Position numbers and translations under genes: made by a program
Source: an uncultured Lachnospiraceae bacterium
GTDB lineage: Bacteria; Bacillota; Clostridia; Lachnospirales; Lachnospiraceae
Reading direction: 5' to 3'
Assembly (NCBI GenBank): GCA_947644545.1
Contig: CANRZW010000001.1
Location: 186,001-250,000 of the forward strand
DNA: 64,000 bases
The notes under the pieces: model-generated
Databases searched by the model: none
Told to the model about the DNA's origin: nothing
Seen by the model: only the letters and a program-made list of their open reading frames with translations
Part shown: positions 28,796-37,890 of the stretch, in pieces
Position numbering within the stretch: the stretch's first letter is position 1
How the letters are laid out: each line of letters opens with the position of its first letter

Positions 28796-28859
28796 CGTCT
28801 TTGCCTCCTTCTAAAATCAGCAACAGCCGCTATATTTCGCTGTTACCAAGTCCAAACAA

Positions 28860-29300
28860 TCAGTTGAACGGCAGTTCCTCATCGATTCCGTCAGGGATAT
28901 TCATAAAACCGTCCCCGGCTGCTGCCGGTGCAGGTCTGCTGACAGGAGCAAAACCGCCATCACCGCTGCCGGCGCTGTTCTTGCTCTCCGCAAATTCCTG
29001 ATCTTCTACCACAACATCCGTTGTATACACTTTAACGCCATCCTTATTGGTATAGCTGCCTGTCTGGATCCGCCCTGTGATCGCGATCTTCGTCCCTTTG
29101 TGCAGATATTTCTCGGCGAACTCACCGGATCTGCCAAATGCTACACAGCTGATAAAATCTGCATTCTGATCATCATTATTACGATTGAACCTGCGGTCCA
29201 CAGCCAATGTATATCTTGCAACTGCCATAGCGTTATCGCCCTGAGAATATCTCACCTCAGGATCTCTTGTCAAACGCCCCATTAGTATAACTTTGTTCAT
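28860..29300 (-). CDS. ssb: Single-stranded DNA-binding protein
   Basis: 146 residues. The OB fold starts MNKVILMGRLTRDPEVRYSQ, with FISCVAFGRSGEFAEKYLHK and TGRIQTGSYTNKDGVKVYTT (about 1-105). A flexible Gly/Ala/Pro tail follows and ends in the partner-binding acidic tip DGIDEELPFN. It lies between rpsF and rpsR as in most Firmicutes. Confidence 0.98.
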   Translation of the reverse strand: MNKVILMGRLTRDPEVRYSQGDNAMAVARYTLAVDRRFNRNNDDQNADFISCVAFGRSGEFAEKYLHKGTKIAITGRIQTGSYTNKDGVKVYTTDVVVEDQEFAESKNSAGSGDGGFAPVSRPAPAAAGDGFMNIPDGIDEELPFN

Positions 29301-29312
29301 AGATGCCTCTTT

Positions 29313-29603
29313 CTATTTCTCGTCTTGTCTTACGCACAAATAACGCACGACATTATCCATGATACGGATACGGCTTTCGATCTCGGCCGGAACATTACTC
29401 TCGGCATCAAACTGGATGAAATAGTAGAAAGCCTCTTTCATTTTCTGTACTTCGTAGGCTAATCTCTTCTTTCCCCAATCGTCAACGTTCGTAATCTGTC
29501 CGCCGAACCTTTCTACCAGAGCCTTTGCTTTCTCTAAAGTAGCGGCTCTCTCGTCGTCCTCGATCTTTGCACTGACAACAACGGCTAATTCGTATTTGTT
29601 CAT
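29313..29603 (-). CDS. rpsF: 30S ribosomal protein S6
   Basis: 96 residues from the ATG at 29601-29603, starting MNKYELAVVVSAKIEDDERA, with WGKKRLAYEVQKMKEAFYYF. It binds 16S rRNA with S18. AAGGAGG lies eight bases before this ATG; an ATG two codons earlier is too close to the site, and the open frame up to 29642 contains none better. First gene of rpsF-ssb-rpsR. Confidence 0.97.
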   Translation of the reverse strand: MNKYELAVVVSAKIEDDERAATLEKAKALVERFGGQITNVDDWGKKRLAYEVQKMKEAFYYFIQFDAESNVPAEIESRIRIMDNVVRYLCVRQDEK

Positions 29604-29658
29604 GCTCATTTCCTCCTTTTGGTCTCTGGCCCCTCTTCTCATAGAGGAGCAAGGATGA

Positions 29659-29673
29659 TTGACTTTCAGTCAA
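29659..29673 (-). promoter_or_regulatory. Inverted repeat in the rpsF leader
   Basis: TTGACT-GAA-AGTCAA, a perfect 6-bp dyad in the leader between promoter and rpsF. S6:S18 autoregulatory leaders are known in bacteria, but I do not see their defining CCG bulge here, so a regulatory role is only a suggestion. Confidence 0.35.
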
Positions 29674-29694
29674 ACTAGTATATCACGAGTATTA

Positions 29695-29723
29695 ATAATA
29701 TCATAAGAACCCAAAATCTGCAA
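29695..29723 (-). promoter_or_regulatory. Promoter of rpsF-ssb-rpsR
   Basis: Minus strand TTGCAG, 17-bp spacer, TATTAT, about 90 bp before rpsF. Confidence 0.65.
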
Positions 29724-29757
29724 GCAGTTTTTTGGCTGAACTGTTACATGATATCCG

Positions 29758-29937
29758 CTATTTCCTTATAATCTCCTTTACAGACTTCTCTGCCTGTCTG
29801 CGCGCGATCATGATCTGGTGTCCGCATCCCACGCATTTTAACCGAAAATCCGCACCGATCCTCAGCACCTCCCACTCCCTGGAGCCGCAGGGATGCTGCT
29901 TCTTTAATTTCAAGATATCTCCTACCTGGATGTCCAT
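29758..29937 (-). CDS. DUF951 protein (YyzM-like)
   Basis: 59 residues from MDIQVGDILKLKKQHPCGSR; WEVLRIGADFRLKCVGCGHQ and IMIARRQAEKSVKEI complete the DUF951 domain. Cys in HPCGS plus the CVGC pair could bind zinc. Family members are encoded near rpsF in many Firmicutes, as here. Function unknown. The ATG at 29935-29937 is chosen because the domain starts there; the frame extends ten codons upstream and overlaps the end of the sirtuin gene. Confidence 0.85.
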   Translation of the reverse strand: MDIQVGDILKLKKQHPCGSREWEVLRIGADFRLKCVGCGHQIMIARRQAEKSVKEIIRK

Positions 29938-29959
29938 ATCAATGTCCCACCTTCTGCTC

Positions 29960-30676
29960 TCAGTCAAGCCGGGAGAAGATCTCCCCGATGCTTCCCTTCA
30001 CGACCAGATCCGCGATCGAGTCTCTCGGCGTCGGCGTCTTGTTCACCAGCACAAGCTTGTTCCCCCTGTAATAGTCCAGAAGCCCGGCCGCCGGATATAC
30101 GGCTAAAGAAGTTCCGCCGACAATCAATACATCCGCCTCCCGAATATAGCGGACCGCATCCGAGAGCGTCTTCTGGTCCAGTCCTTCCTCATAAAGCACC
30201 ACATCCGGCTTGATGCTGCCGCCGCACTCACACACCGGCACGCCCTCCGAGTGCAGAATAAATTCCGCGCTGTAAGATGCTCCGCATCTCTCACAGTAGT
30301 TGCGCAGGACCGAACCATGCAGCTCCAATACCACCTTACTGTCGGCCGCCTGATGCAGCCCGTCGATATTCTGCGTCACCACGGCTCTCAGTTTCCCCTC
30401 CTGCTCCCACTGCGCCAGTTTCCTGTGCGCCGCATTCGGCCTGGCGTCCAGACATAACATCTTGGCCCGATAGAACCGATAGAATTCTTCCGGGTTCTGT
30501 CTGTAAAACGTATGGCTCAGGATCGTCTCCGGCGGAAAATCATACTGTTGATGATATAATCCGTCCACGCTTCTGAAATCCGGGATTCCGCTCTCCGTAG
30601 AAACACCCGCTCCGCCGAAAAATACAATGTTATCGCTTCCCTTTACCCATTCTCTTAACTGCTCCAGCTGTTCCAT
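29960..30676 (-). CDS. NAD-dependent protein deacylase (sirtuin)
   Basis: 238 residues from the ATG at 30674-30676, which follows GAGGGAT. NAD-binding motifs are VFFGGAGVSTESGIPDFRS and VTQNIDGLHQAAD (catalytic His within); the zinc module is NYCERCGASYS with VPVCECGGSIKP. It removes acetyl or other acyl groups from lysines using NAD+, as CobB does. The frame is open upstream to 30727, but that part does not resemble the family. It lies between leuA and DUF951 with short gaps. Confidence 0.95.
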   Translation of the reverse strand: MEQLEQLREWVKGSDNIVFFGGAGVSTESGIPDFRSVDGLYHQQYDFPPETILSHTFYRQNPEEFYRFYRAKMLCLDARPNAAHRKLAQWEQEGKLRAVVTQNIDGLHQAADSKVVLELHGSVLRNYCERCGASYSAEFILHSEGVPVCECGGSIKPDVVLYEEGLDQKTLSDAVRYIREADVLIVGGTSLAVYPAAGLLDYYRGNKLVLVNKTPTPRDSIADLVVKGSIGEIFSRLD

Positions 30677-30769
30677 ATCCCTCACCCATACCTCTCTTTT
30701 CCTGCCGCCCCATACGACTTTCCGCACTGAACCTGCCGCCGGAGAACCAATACGATGTCTTCTAAGAAC

Positions 30770-32452
30770 TTACTTATGTTCGCCCAAGCCCAATCTGTTG
30801 ATCGCCGAGAAGATCGCTCTCACCGAAGCGCGCGTAATATTGGAACTTACGCCGACGCCATATGTTACACGGCCGCTCTCCACATCCAGCAGATGGATAT
30901 AAGCTGCCGCCTGAGAGTTGGAACCGCTCTGCAATGCATGTTCTTCGTAATCCAGGATCTTGATATCCAGCTCCAGCTCTTCCTGCAGCCCACGCTTCGC
31001 CGCATCGATCGGACCGTTACCCACAGCCTCAAACCGCTTCTCCGTACCATGATCGGTGTAGACTACCGTAACTTTCGTATCGAACTGCGACTTGGTCTCC
31101 TCGCTCAGATCATCCACACGCAGCCTGCGGAAGTGGATCGGCTCCTTCTGATCCAGATACTGCTCCCGGAAGTTGTCCATGATCTGATCCGGTGACACTT
31201 CTCCCTGTCTCTCGGATATTTTCTGAATCACGCCCGCGAATTCCTTATGCATTCCCTTAGGCAGCTTGAACCCGAAATAAGTATCCATAATAAAAGCTAC
31301 GCCGCCCTTTCCGGACTGGGAATTGATACGCACGATCGGTTCATATTCTCTGCCGATATCCGCCGGATCGATCGGAAGATACGGTACCTGCCAGATCTCA
31401 CTTTGCCGCTCCTTCATAGCCTGTACACCCTTATTGATCGCATCCTGATGGGAACCGGAAAAGGCCGTAAACACCAGTTTGCCCGCATACGGATGTCTGG
31501 GATGAATCTGCATCTTACAGCATCTTTCATAAATCTCTATGCTCTCATTCACGTGCTCGATCGCCAACCCGGGATCGATTCCCTGTGAAAACATATTGTA
31601 AGCGATATTCATAATATCCACATTACCGGTCCGCTCTCCATTACCGAACAAGGTTCCCTCTACGCGCTCGGCGCCTGCCAGCAGCGCCAGCTCGGCGCTG
31701 GCCACTCCCGTTCCTCTGTCATTATGCGGATGCACACTGAGGATAATGCTCTCCCTGTTCTTGAAATGAGTATTCATCCATTCGATCTGATCCGCGTACA
31801 CGTTCGGGGTATTCGTTTCCACCGTAGAGGGCAGATTGATGATCATGGGTTCTTCTCTTGTCGGCCCCCACTCCTCCTGCACCGCGGTACAGATTTCCAA
31901 GGCATAATCCAATTCCGTTCCGGTAAAACTTTCCGGTGAATATTCCAGTATGATCTTCCCCGGAAAATCAGCGGCACATCTCTTTACCATCCTGGTGCCT
32001 TCCACTGCGATCCTGGTGATCTCATCCCGATCCATGTGGAAGACCACGTCCCGCTGCAGAGTAGAGGTGGAATTATATATGTGCACGATCGCCTGCTTAC
32101 ATCCCCTGATCGCCTCAAAAGTTCTCTCCACCAGTTCCTCACGGCACTGGGTCAGCACCTGCACCACTACATCATCCGGAATCAACCTGCGATCAATCAA
32201 TTGCCGCAGAAAATCAAATTCAATCTGACTGGCCGCCGGAAATCCTACCTCAATCTCCTTAAATCCCAGCTTGATCAGATAGTTGAAGAACTCTATCTTC
32301 TCGGATACCACCATGGGATCGATCAACGCCTGATTGCCATCCCGCAAATCTACACTGCACCAGACAGGCGCTTTCTCGATCTCTCTGCATGGCCAGTTTC
32401 TCTCCGGATAATGTACTACCGGATTTTTACGATAATGTTTGTAATTTAACAT
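30770..32452 (-). CDS. leuA: 2-isopropylmalate synthase
   Basis: 560 residues from MLNYKHYRK, with GGAGG eight bases before that ATG; an upstream ATG overlaps the site. The catalytic barrel has WCSVDLRDGNQALIDPM (substrate/metal) and LSVHPHNDRGTGVA (metal HxH). The C-terminal LeuA dimer domain (about 430-560) is the leucine feedback site. It condenses acetyl-CoA with 2-oxoisovalerate, first step of leucine synthesis. This is the long LeuA2 form. No T-box or leader peptide is visible; the HPr terminator lies just upstream. Confidence 0.96.
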   Translation of the reverse strand: MLNYKHYRKNPVVHYPERNWPCREIEKAPVWCSVDLRDGNQALIDPMVVSEKIEFFNYLIKLGFKEIEVGFPAASQIEFDFLRQLIDRRLIPDDVVVQVLTQCREELVERTFEAIRGCKQAIVHIYNSTSTLQRDVVFHMDRDEITRIAVEGTRMVKRCAADFPGKIILEYSPESFTGTELDYALEICTAVQEEWGPTREEPMIINLPSTVETNTPNVYADQIEWMNTHFKNRESIILSVHPHNDRGTGVASAELALLAGAERVEGTLFGNGERTGNVDIMNIAYNMFSQGIDPGLAIEHVNESIEIYERCCKMQIHPRHPYAGKLVFTAFSGSHQDAINKGVQAMKERQSEIWQVPYLPIDPADIGREYEPIVRINSQSGKGGVAFIMDTYFGFKLPKGMHKEFAGVIQKISERQGEVSPDQIMDNFREQYLDQKEPIHFRRLRVDDLSEETKSQFDTKVTVVYTDHGTEKRFEAVGNGPIDAAKRGLQEELELDIKILDYEEHALQSGSNSQAAAYIHLLDVESGRVTYGVGVSSNITRASVRAIFSAINRLGLGEHK

Positions 32453-32502
32453 CCTGTGTTCCTCCATTTTCTATCTGGATTATTTCCTTCATGACAAAGA
32501 AA

Positions 32503-32524
32503 AGCCCGTTGTATACAACGGGCT
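32503..32524 (-). terminator. Terminator after HPr
   Basis: Perfect 22-bp palindrome AGCCCGTTGTA/TACAACGGGCT, followed on the minus strand by TTTTCTTT. It ends the HPr message before leuA. Confidence 0.85.
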
Positions 32525-32536
32525 AAACTGACAGCA

Positions 32537-32800
32537 TTATTCACCGAGTCCACTTTCGATTGCATTGATAAGCGTTTTCAATGCTTCTTCTTCATCTTCG
32601 CCATCACACACAAACTCAACCTCATCACCGCATTTAACACATGCGCCAAGCACACTCAAAACACTTTTGGCATTCGCTGTATTATCCCGAAACGTAAAAG
32701 TTATTAAAGATTTAAACTGCATCGCTTCCTTACATAGGATTCCTGCCGGTCTTAAATGTAGCCCTGTCGGGTTTTTGATGACTACCTTTTGGCTTACCAT
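32537..32800 (-). CDS. ptsH: HPr-type phosphocarrier protein
   Basis: 87 residues from MVSQKVVIKN. His15 in PTGLHLRPAG is the site phosphorylated by enzyme I, and Ser46 in TANAKSVLSV is the HPr-kinase site, both at exact family positions. It therefore looks like true HPr rather than Crh, which lacks His15. It carries extra cysteines (Cys23, and Cys in GACVKCGDE) unlike Bacillus HPr. GGAGG lies before the ATG. No enzyme I gene is nearby; the gene stands alone between glmM and leuA with its own terminator. Confidence 0.88.
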   Translation of the reverse strand: MVSQKVVIKNPTGLHLRPAGILCKEAMQFKSLITFTFRDNTANAKSVLSVLGACVKCGDEVEFVCDGEDEEEALKTLINAIESGLGE

Positions 32801-32890
32801 ACCCTTATCCTCCAATTCAATTCCGGTTGATGCCTACCCCCAGCCACAACCTACTTTAACTATATCATTTTTTCCTAAGTACCACAAGAG

Positions 32891-34240
32891 TTACAGCATA
32901 ATATTCTGTATCAGTTCCGCCAGTTTTTTAGCCTCGGTATCTATCATCTTCTGGTCTTTTCCCTCAATCATAACTCGCACAAGAGGCTCCGTTCCGGATG
33001 GTCTGATCAACACTCTTCCTTCTCCTGCGAACTTTCTGTCGAGCTCTGCGATCGCATCCGCAATCTCCGTATAATCCATATACTTTTCTTTCTTATGATT
33101 CGGTACCTTTGCATTGACCAGTGCCTGAGGCATCACTTCCATCACAAGTTTCAACTCGGACAGCGGCTTACCGGTCTCCACGACTACCTGCAGCAGATGA
33201 AGCGCACTCAACAGGCCGTCGCCGGTCGTATTCTCATCCAGGAAAATAATATGCCCGGACTGCTCACCGCCAAGACTTGCGCCGATCTCTTTCATTCTCT
33301 CCAGAACATATCTGTCTCCCACCTTCGTCTGCTCGATATGAATATCGTTCCGCTCGCCCATCAGGAAGAAGCCCAGATTGCTCATAACCGTAGCCACGAT
33401 CGTATCCTTATGCAGCTGGCCGTTCTGTTTCATATGCAGGCCGACTACCGCCATGATCTGATCCCCGTCTACGATATTTCCCAATTCATCCACAGCCAAA
33501 AGTCTGTCTGCATCACCGTCAAAAGCCAGCCCAAGGTCAGCCTTCTCATAAACGACTCTCGCCTGCAGCTCTTCCATATGCGTGGAACCACAGTTCGCAT
33601 TAATATTCGTGCCGTCAGGATTGTTATGGATCGCCACCACCTCGGCGCCCAACTCCTTCATCGTCTCCACCGAAGTATAGAATGCGGCTCCCTCCGCACA
33701 GTCGAGAACGATCTTCATGCCGTGCAGATCGATATTGACGGCCTTCATCGCATGGTTGATATATTCCTCCCTGGCATCGGTCCGATACTTGATCTTGCCG
33801 ACCCCGGCTCCGATCGGAAACTTTACGCCCTGCATACCGTTCCTGATCAACTCTTCAATCTCATCTTCCAGTGCATCCGGCAGTTTATACCCATTTCCGT
33901 CGAAAAACTTAATTCCGTTAAACTCCACCGAATTATGAGAGGCAGAGATCACAACCCCTGCGTCAACCTTGTATTTCCTTGTCAGATATGCCACGGCAGG
34001 AGTCGGAAGCACTCCCACATACACCGCATTCGCACCGACAGAGCAGGCTCCTGCCATCAATGCATTGGCCAGCATATCTCCTGATATCCTGGTATCGCAG
34101 CCCACCATAATCGTCGGTTTATGCGCATTCTCCTTCGAGAGCACATAAGCGCCTGCCTGGCCCAACTGCATTGCCAACTGCGGCGTCAGCTCTTCGTTTG
34201 CGACACCTCTTACACCATCCGTACCAAATAATCTTCCCAT
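32891..34240 (-). CDS. glmM: Phosphoglucosamine mutase
   Basis: 449 residues. It starts MGRLFGTDGVRGVANEELTP; the phosphoserine loop is VVISASHNSVEFNGIKFF (Ser101), the metal loop LAFDGDADRLLAVD and the sugar loop GGEQSGHIIF; the C-terminal phosphate site is IRPSGTEPLVRVM. It converts glucosamine 6-phosphate to glucosamine 1-phosphate for UDP-GlcNAc and peptidoglycan. It lies directly after cdaA-cdaR, the conserved c-di-AMP/wall operon; GlmM binds and inhibits CdaA in other Firmicutes. Confidence 0.98.
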   Translation of the reverse strand: MGRLFGTDGVRGVANEELTPQLAMQLGQAGAYVLSKENAHKPTIMVGCDTRISGDMLANALMAGACSVGANAVYVGVLPTPAVAYLTRKYKVDAGVVISASHNSVEFNGIKFFDGNGYKLPDALEDEIEELIRNGMQGVKFPIGAGVGKIKYRTDAREEYINHAMKAVNIDLHGMKIVLDCAEGAAFYTSVETMKELGAEVVAIHNNPDGTNINANCGSTHMEELQARVVYEKADLGLAFDGDADRLLAVDELGNIVDGDQIMAVVGLHMKQNGQLHKDTIVATVMSNLGFFLMGERNDIHIEQTKVGDRYVLERMKEIGASLGGEQSGHIIFLDENTTGDGLLSALHLLQVVVETGKPLSELKLVMEVMPQALVNAKVPNHKKEKYMDYTEIADAIAELDRKFAGEGRVLIRPSGTEPLVRVMIEGKDQKMIDTEAKKLAELIQNIML

Positions 34241-34267
34241 ACTATAACTGTTTCCTTTCCTGTTGCT

Positions 34268-35548
34268 TTACTCCGGCTCCGTTATGTGTACATTTATCCA
34301 GTTTTCATCCAGCGAAACTGTCGAATCCTCTGGAAGGCTCACCATTAACGGCATTCTGTAATATCCGCTCTCTATCTCCGTATTCTCTTCTCCTGCCGTC
34401 CATGCCGTCACATCCACATATGGCTCCAAGGCATTAATATCGATCTGCGCCAGCTCGGAATTCAGGCCGATCAGTGCAATCTCATAGGATTCTTCCGGCT
34501 CCGTGATTGACGCATGGTAACCTGCCGGAAGTCCAATGAACCTTATACTCTCCACCGGCACGGAAACATTCTGTCTCCGAACCTGCTCTATCCGTACTGC
34601 CACGCTGATCTGTCCTTCAAAATCTTCTTCTGCCAAAATAACGCCCTCCGGCAGATAATCATGAATATTGATCATCGTCTCCACCGTTTCCCGCGCACCG
34701 CTCACATCCAGCGCTTCCTCCGGGATTACGATAGAGGTGATCTCTTTCATCAATTCGGAACGCCCGGCGATCATAACACTGTTCCTGCTGCCGGTAATCT
34801 CTCCGGTAGCCTTATACCCATCCGCCGGAACGCCGCTGGCCTGATAAATGATCGGAACTGTTTTCTTCTCAAGTATCTCAACGTTGATCCGTACTCTTGT
34901 AATACTCTTCTCGATGCTCTCGGACCGGATCTCCACACCGTCCTCATTATACAGGCGGATATCAGAATCTGTTCCGATATTGTTGGTAAATCCGGATACA
35001 TCCACCTCTGCCTGCGCCCTGGAGATCTGCGAGATGACAGACTCGGGACCGGACAATCTGATCAGGTTCTGCTCCGTATTCACAGCGCCAACCATATAAC
35101 CTTCCTGGATCTCTCCCGTCACATTCGGACGGATCGGGAAGGATCTGGTCTGTTTATTTTCGATATTCAACTTGACGCTGTCGATGTTTCCCTTGATGCT
35201 TTCCAGCTTATCGTTGTATTTATTGGTATACAATTTGATGCTTATCGTATTCAGGCTCGTCAGATCCCTCATATCCGCCTCGGCGATTACATTCGATGCT
35301 CCCAAGGTATCTATAATGGACCGCGGTGCCCGTATGATGACCGAATCAATCATATCCGTGTCTTCCAGCACCTCGTAGATCTGTCCTTTCTCCGTGATCA
35401 GATCACCGTTCTTGATGGTGACCGGTATATTATTCACCTTCAGAGGAGAGATCGGATCATTAATATTGGTCACAATGATCCAGAGCATAACCGCAAACAG
35501 AAAAGATACCAGTTTCAGTCCCCAGTTTTTGGTGATCCTATGCTTCAT
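34268..35548 (-). CDS. cdaR: YbbR-domain protein CdaR, regulator of CdaA
   Basis: 426 residues. One N-terminal membrane helix (WGLKLVSFLFAVMLWIIVTN) leads to extracytoplasmic YbbR repeats (about 45-410), each with an I-P-V-x-I/V start such as VNNIPVTIKNGDL and KKTVPIIYQASGVP. CdaR modulates the diadenylate cyclase CdaA at the membrane. Its start overlaps the end of cdaA by 11 bp, so the two are coupled. glmM follows after 27 bp. Confidence 0.93.
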   Translation of the reverse strand: MKHRITKNWGLKLVSFLFAVMLWIIVTNINDPISPLKVNNIPVTIKNGDLITEKGQIYEVLEDTDMIDSVIIRAPRSIIDTLGASNVIAEADMRDLTSLNTISIKLYTNKYNDKLESIKGNIDSVKLNIENKQTRSFPIRPNVTGEIQEGYMVGAVNTEQNLIRLSGPESVISQISRAQAEVDVSGFTNNIGTDSDIRLYNEDGVEIRSESIEKSITRVRINVEILEKKTVPIIYQASGVPADGYKATGEITGSRNSVMIAGRSELMKEITSIVIPEEALDVSGARETVETMINIHDYLPEGVILAEEDFEGQISVAVRIEQVRRQNVSVPVESIRFIGLPAGYHASITEPEESYEIALIGLNSELAQIDINALEPYVDVTAWTAGEENTEIESGYYRMPLMVSLPEDSTVSLDENWINVHITEPE

Positions 35549-36407
35549 TCCTGGTCCTTCCTTTCCATAATTTCCGTTTCTTCTCTTCCACCGGCTTATC
35601 CTGGATCTCTGCCAGTCTGCCCTTCAGTCTGTCCGCATCCAGCGCCCGCTCTAAGCGTCCGTTATAAGCAACACTGATCTTACCGGTCTCCTCGGATACG
35701 ATCACTGTCAGGGAATCCGTAACCTCAGAGATTCCCACGCCTGCTCTGTGCCGTGTCCCCAGATCCTTGCTCAGCGCCATATTATCCGACAAAGGCAGGT
35801 AACAGGTCGCAGAGATGACACGATTCCCCCGTACGATCACGGCTCCGTCATGCAGCGGTGTATTGTGCTCGAATATATTGATCAAAAGCTGGCTGGACAC
35901 GATGCCATCCACATCGATACCCGTCCTTTCATATTCTTTCAACGACTGATGCTGTTCAATCACGATCAACGCCCCGGTTTTCACCTTCCCCATCTCAACA
36001 CATGCCTTCGTAATCTCGTTGATTGTGCGATCGGAAAAAAGCCCTCCTTCCATTTTACCGGAATCAAACGCCACGATAGACGAAAAGAAATTCTTCTGCC
36101 CCAGCTCCTCCAATGCCTTGCGCAGTTCCGGCTGCAACACTACCACAATGGCGATCGCCGCAATACTGAATACATTGGTAACGATCCACAAAATAGTGTT
36201 CATGTTAAAGAATGCTGCCAGCAGAATAAAAATGGCGATCACGATGACGCCCTTGAGAAGGGCCCATGCTTTCGTATTCTTAATCCATGCCAGAATATAA
36301 TACGACAGAAATGTCAGAATAATGATCTCCACAATATCTGTCTTATGAATAGTGGGCATATGCAGCTTAGTCAGGTAAGTCTCAATCAAAGTGTTCAGTT
36401 GTTGCAT
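35538..36407 (-). CDS. cdaA: Diadenylate cyclase CdaA
   Basis: 289 residues: about three membrane helices (25-45, 50-66, 72-91) and a DAC domain (about 105-255). Catalytic motifs TPLHDGAVIV (DGA at 187-189) and GTRHRAGVG (RHR at 219-221) are intact. It makes c-di-AMP from two ATP; c-di-AMP controls potassium and osmolyte uptake. The variable, basic C-terminal tail (KKRKLWKGRTRNEA) is also typical. The degrading enzyme GdpP is encoded about 7 kb away. Confidence 0.97.
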   Translation of the reverse strand: MQQLNTLIETYLTKLHMPTIHKTDIVEIIILTFLSYYILAWIKNTKAWALLKGVIVIAIFILLAAFFNMNTILWIVTNVFSIAAIAIVVVLQPELRKALEELGQKNFFSSIVAFDSGKMEGGLFSDRTINEITKACVEMGKVKTGALIVIEQHQSLKEYERTGIDVDGIVSSQLLINIFEHNTPLHDGAVIVRGNRVISATCYLPLSDNMALSKDLGTRHRAGVGISEVTDSLTVIVSEETGKISVAYNGRLERALDADRLKGRLAEIQDKPVEEKKRKLWKGRTRNEA

Positions 36408-36468
36408 ATTCTCACACCACCTTTATACTTTAATCTGATTATATAACAGGGCAACATCCGTTTTCCTG

Positions 36469-37440
36469 TTACCGGTTATCATGTGCGGACCTGTTCCTTG
36501 AAACCGCCCTGCCCTTCTGACTGTTGATCTGCTTTACCTTTTTCTCCGGCCTGGCGACTACAATCTTGGGAACGGCCTTGACATAATAATAATATTCATC
36601 ATCTTCAAACTGTACTTTTTCCGTTCTGCTATAGTCTACGTTAAACACAAAAAACTGCAGGGCTGCCGCTATAAGCAATGCGGCAATATTCCCCAGAAGC
36701 ACTTCCACCAGGGCTACATTCGTGTCAAACATCAGGTCTCCCACCAACAATACCGTAATGTTCACCACCGCTCCCGCCGCCATGGCGATCGTCCATGCAT
36801 AATCTATGCTCATTCTTCTGATAAGATACACAAGAATCACCGTCACTGCAAAAGCAACAATCGTAATAACCATATCCCGGTTATTCAAAAGACCGTCCAC
36901 AACAAACTTGAATTTGACTGTCTGCTCCTCCTCTGCCATGGCAACGATTGCAGATACGTTCTGCGTCACGAAATGCAGCATATGATACACGATAACGCCG
37001 CACGCGATCGAAACCGCAGAAACCGGTGTCCCTACAAGCCCCATAGCCAGCGGAACCGCGTATGGTATCTTAAGCAGAAAACAGATCGGCAGCAACAATA
37101 TCACCAGCGTATCCTTAGGTGAAAATCGCAGGTACAGCAGAAACATGAGCAAAAACCCTACTCCCACGACGATCGTGCACTCCAGATTGAATGCATAGAG
37201 ATGAAGCATGATGAACACCGCTGCCATGACAATAATAAAATTCATCGGCATAAAGGAGCACATCAACGCTACGATCAGAACTACCGTCATCTTATCGATA
37301 CTATCCATATATCCTATGCGGGAGTTGATGAGAAGTAAAGACACCAATGCCAGTATAAACTTTAAAAAGGGCGTGATGTATACTTCATATTTACTATATA
37401 GAGTCAGCAAAATCTGCTTTGCAACAAGTAAGCCAGTCAT
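36469..37440 (-). CDS. Conserved polytopic membrane protein of unknown function
   Basis: 323 residues with about eight hydrophobic helices between 20 and 270, then a cytoplasmic tail that begins FEDDEYYYYVKAVPKIVVAR and ends basic. I do not recognise a named family; similar proteins are common upstream of cdaA in Lachnospiraceae, from memory. It lies 61 bp before cdaA and 54 bp after another small membrane protein, so it is probably co-transcribed with the c-di-AMP genes. A role in osmotic or wall control is only a guess. Confidence 0.7.
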   Translation of the reverse strand: MTGLLVAKQILLTLYSKYEVYITPFLKFILALVSLLLINSRIGYMDSIDKMTVVLIVALMCSFMPMNFIIVMAAVFIMLHLYAFNLECTIVVGVGFLLMFLLYLRFSPKDTLVILLLPICFLLKIPYAVPLAMGLVGTPVSAVSIACGVIVYHMLHFVTQNVSAIVAMAEEEQTVKFKFVVDGLLNNRDMVITIVAFAVTVILVYLIRRMSIDYAWTIAMAAGAVVNITVLLVGDLMFDTNVALVEVLLGNIAALLIAAALQFFVFNVDYSRTEKVQFEDDEYYYYVKAVPKIVVARPEKKVKQINSQKGRAVSRNRSAHDNR

Positions 37441-37494
37441 CTTTTATCCTTACCTCTTCTGAACTTCCAATTCTTTACCTTCCGTATGTCTCTC

Positions 37495-37881
37495 TCATGC
37501 TTTATACATATCCGACAGTTTACGCAGATTCATATAATACAGGCGTAGACTCTTTACCGCCCTCATATACCGTATGGTATAAACCACATAAGAGATCACG
37601 GCATATATTCCCACTGTCCACAGGTATATAGACAGAATATGCCTTGCAAATTCTAACAGATCCATCTTATAGATGTCCGTCATAAACGTTTCAAAGTCAT
37701 AAAAAATGTACATGCCAAAGACCACTACAAATGCAATGGTTGCACTTATAATGGACTTCAACACCTGCCATCCTATATAATCACCACGAAAATAGCTCCC
37801 TATCGCAACGTTCTTCTTTCCATCGTTCGCCTCATAGGAGGCCATTTTCGTCATTAGGATTATTCTCTCTTCATTTAACAT
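37495..37881 (-). CDS. Small membrane protein of unknown function
   Basis: 128 residues. A polar N-terminus (MLNEERIILMTKMASYEAND) is followed by two or three hydrophobic segments (SIISATIAFVVVFGMYIFYD and YLWTVGIYAVISYVVYTIRY) and a basic C-terminal helix (RAVKSLRLYYMNLRKLSDMY). No known domain seen. It starts nine bases after the YvyF-like gene, so translation is probably coupled. Confidence 0.7.
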   Translation of the reverse strand: MLNEERIILMTKMASYEANDGKKNVAIGSYFRGDYIGWQVLKSIISATIAFVVVFGMYIFYDFETFMTDIYKMDLLEFARHILSIYLWTVGIYAVISYVVYTIRYMRAVKSLRLYYMNLRKLSDMYKA

Positions 37882-37890
37882 ACCAGTCTC

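Noticed and set aside
29604-29694. S6:S18 autoregulatory leader RNA before rpsF
   Set aside because: Hairpins exist, but I could not find the characteristic CCG bulge arrangement, so I did not call it.
32453-32536. Leucine leader or T-box before leuA
   Set aside because: Only 84 bases, filled by the HPr terminator; no T-box sequence or Leu codon run.
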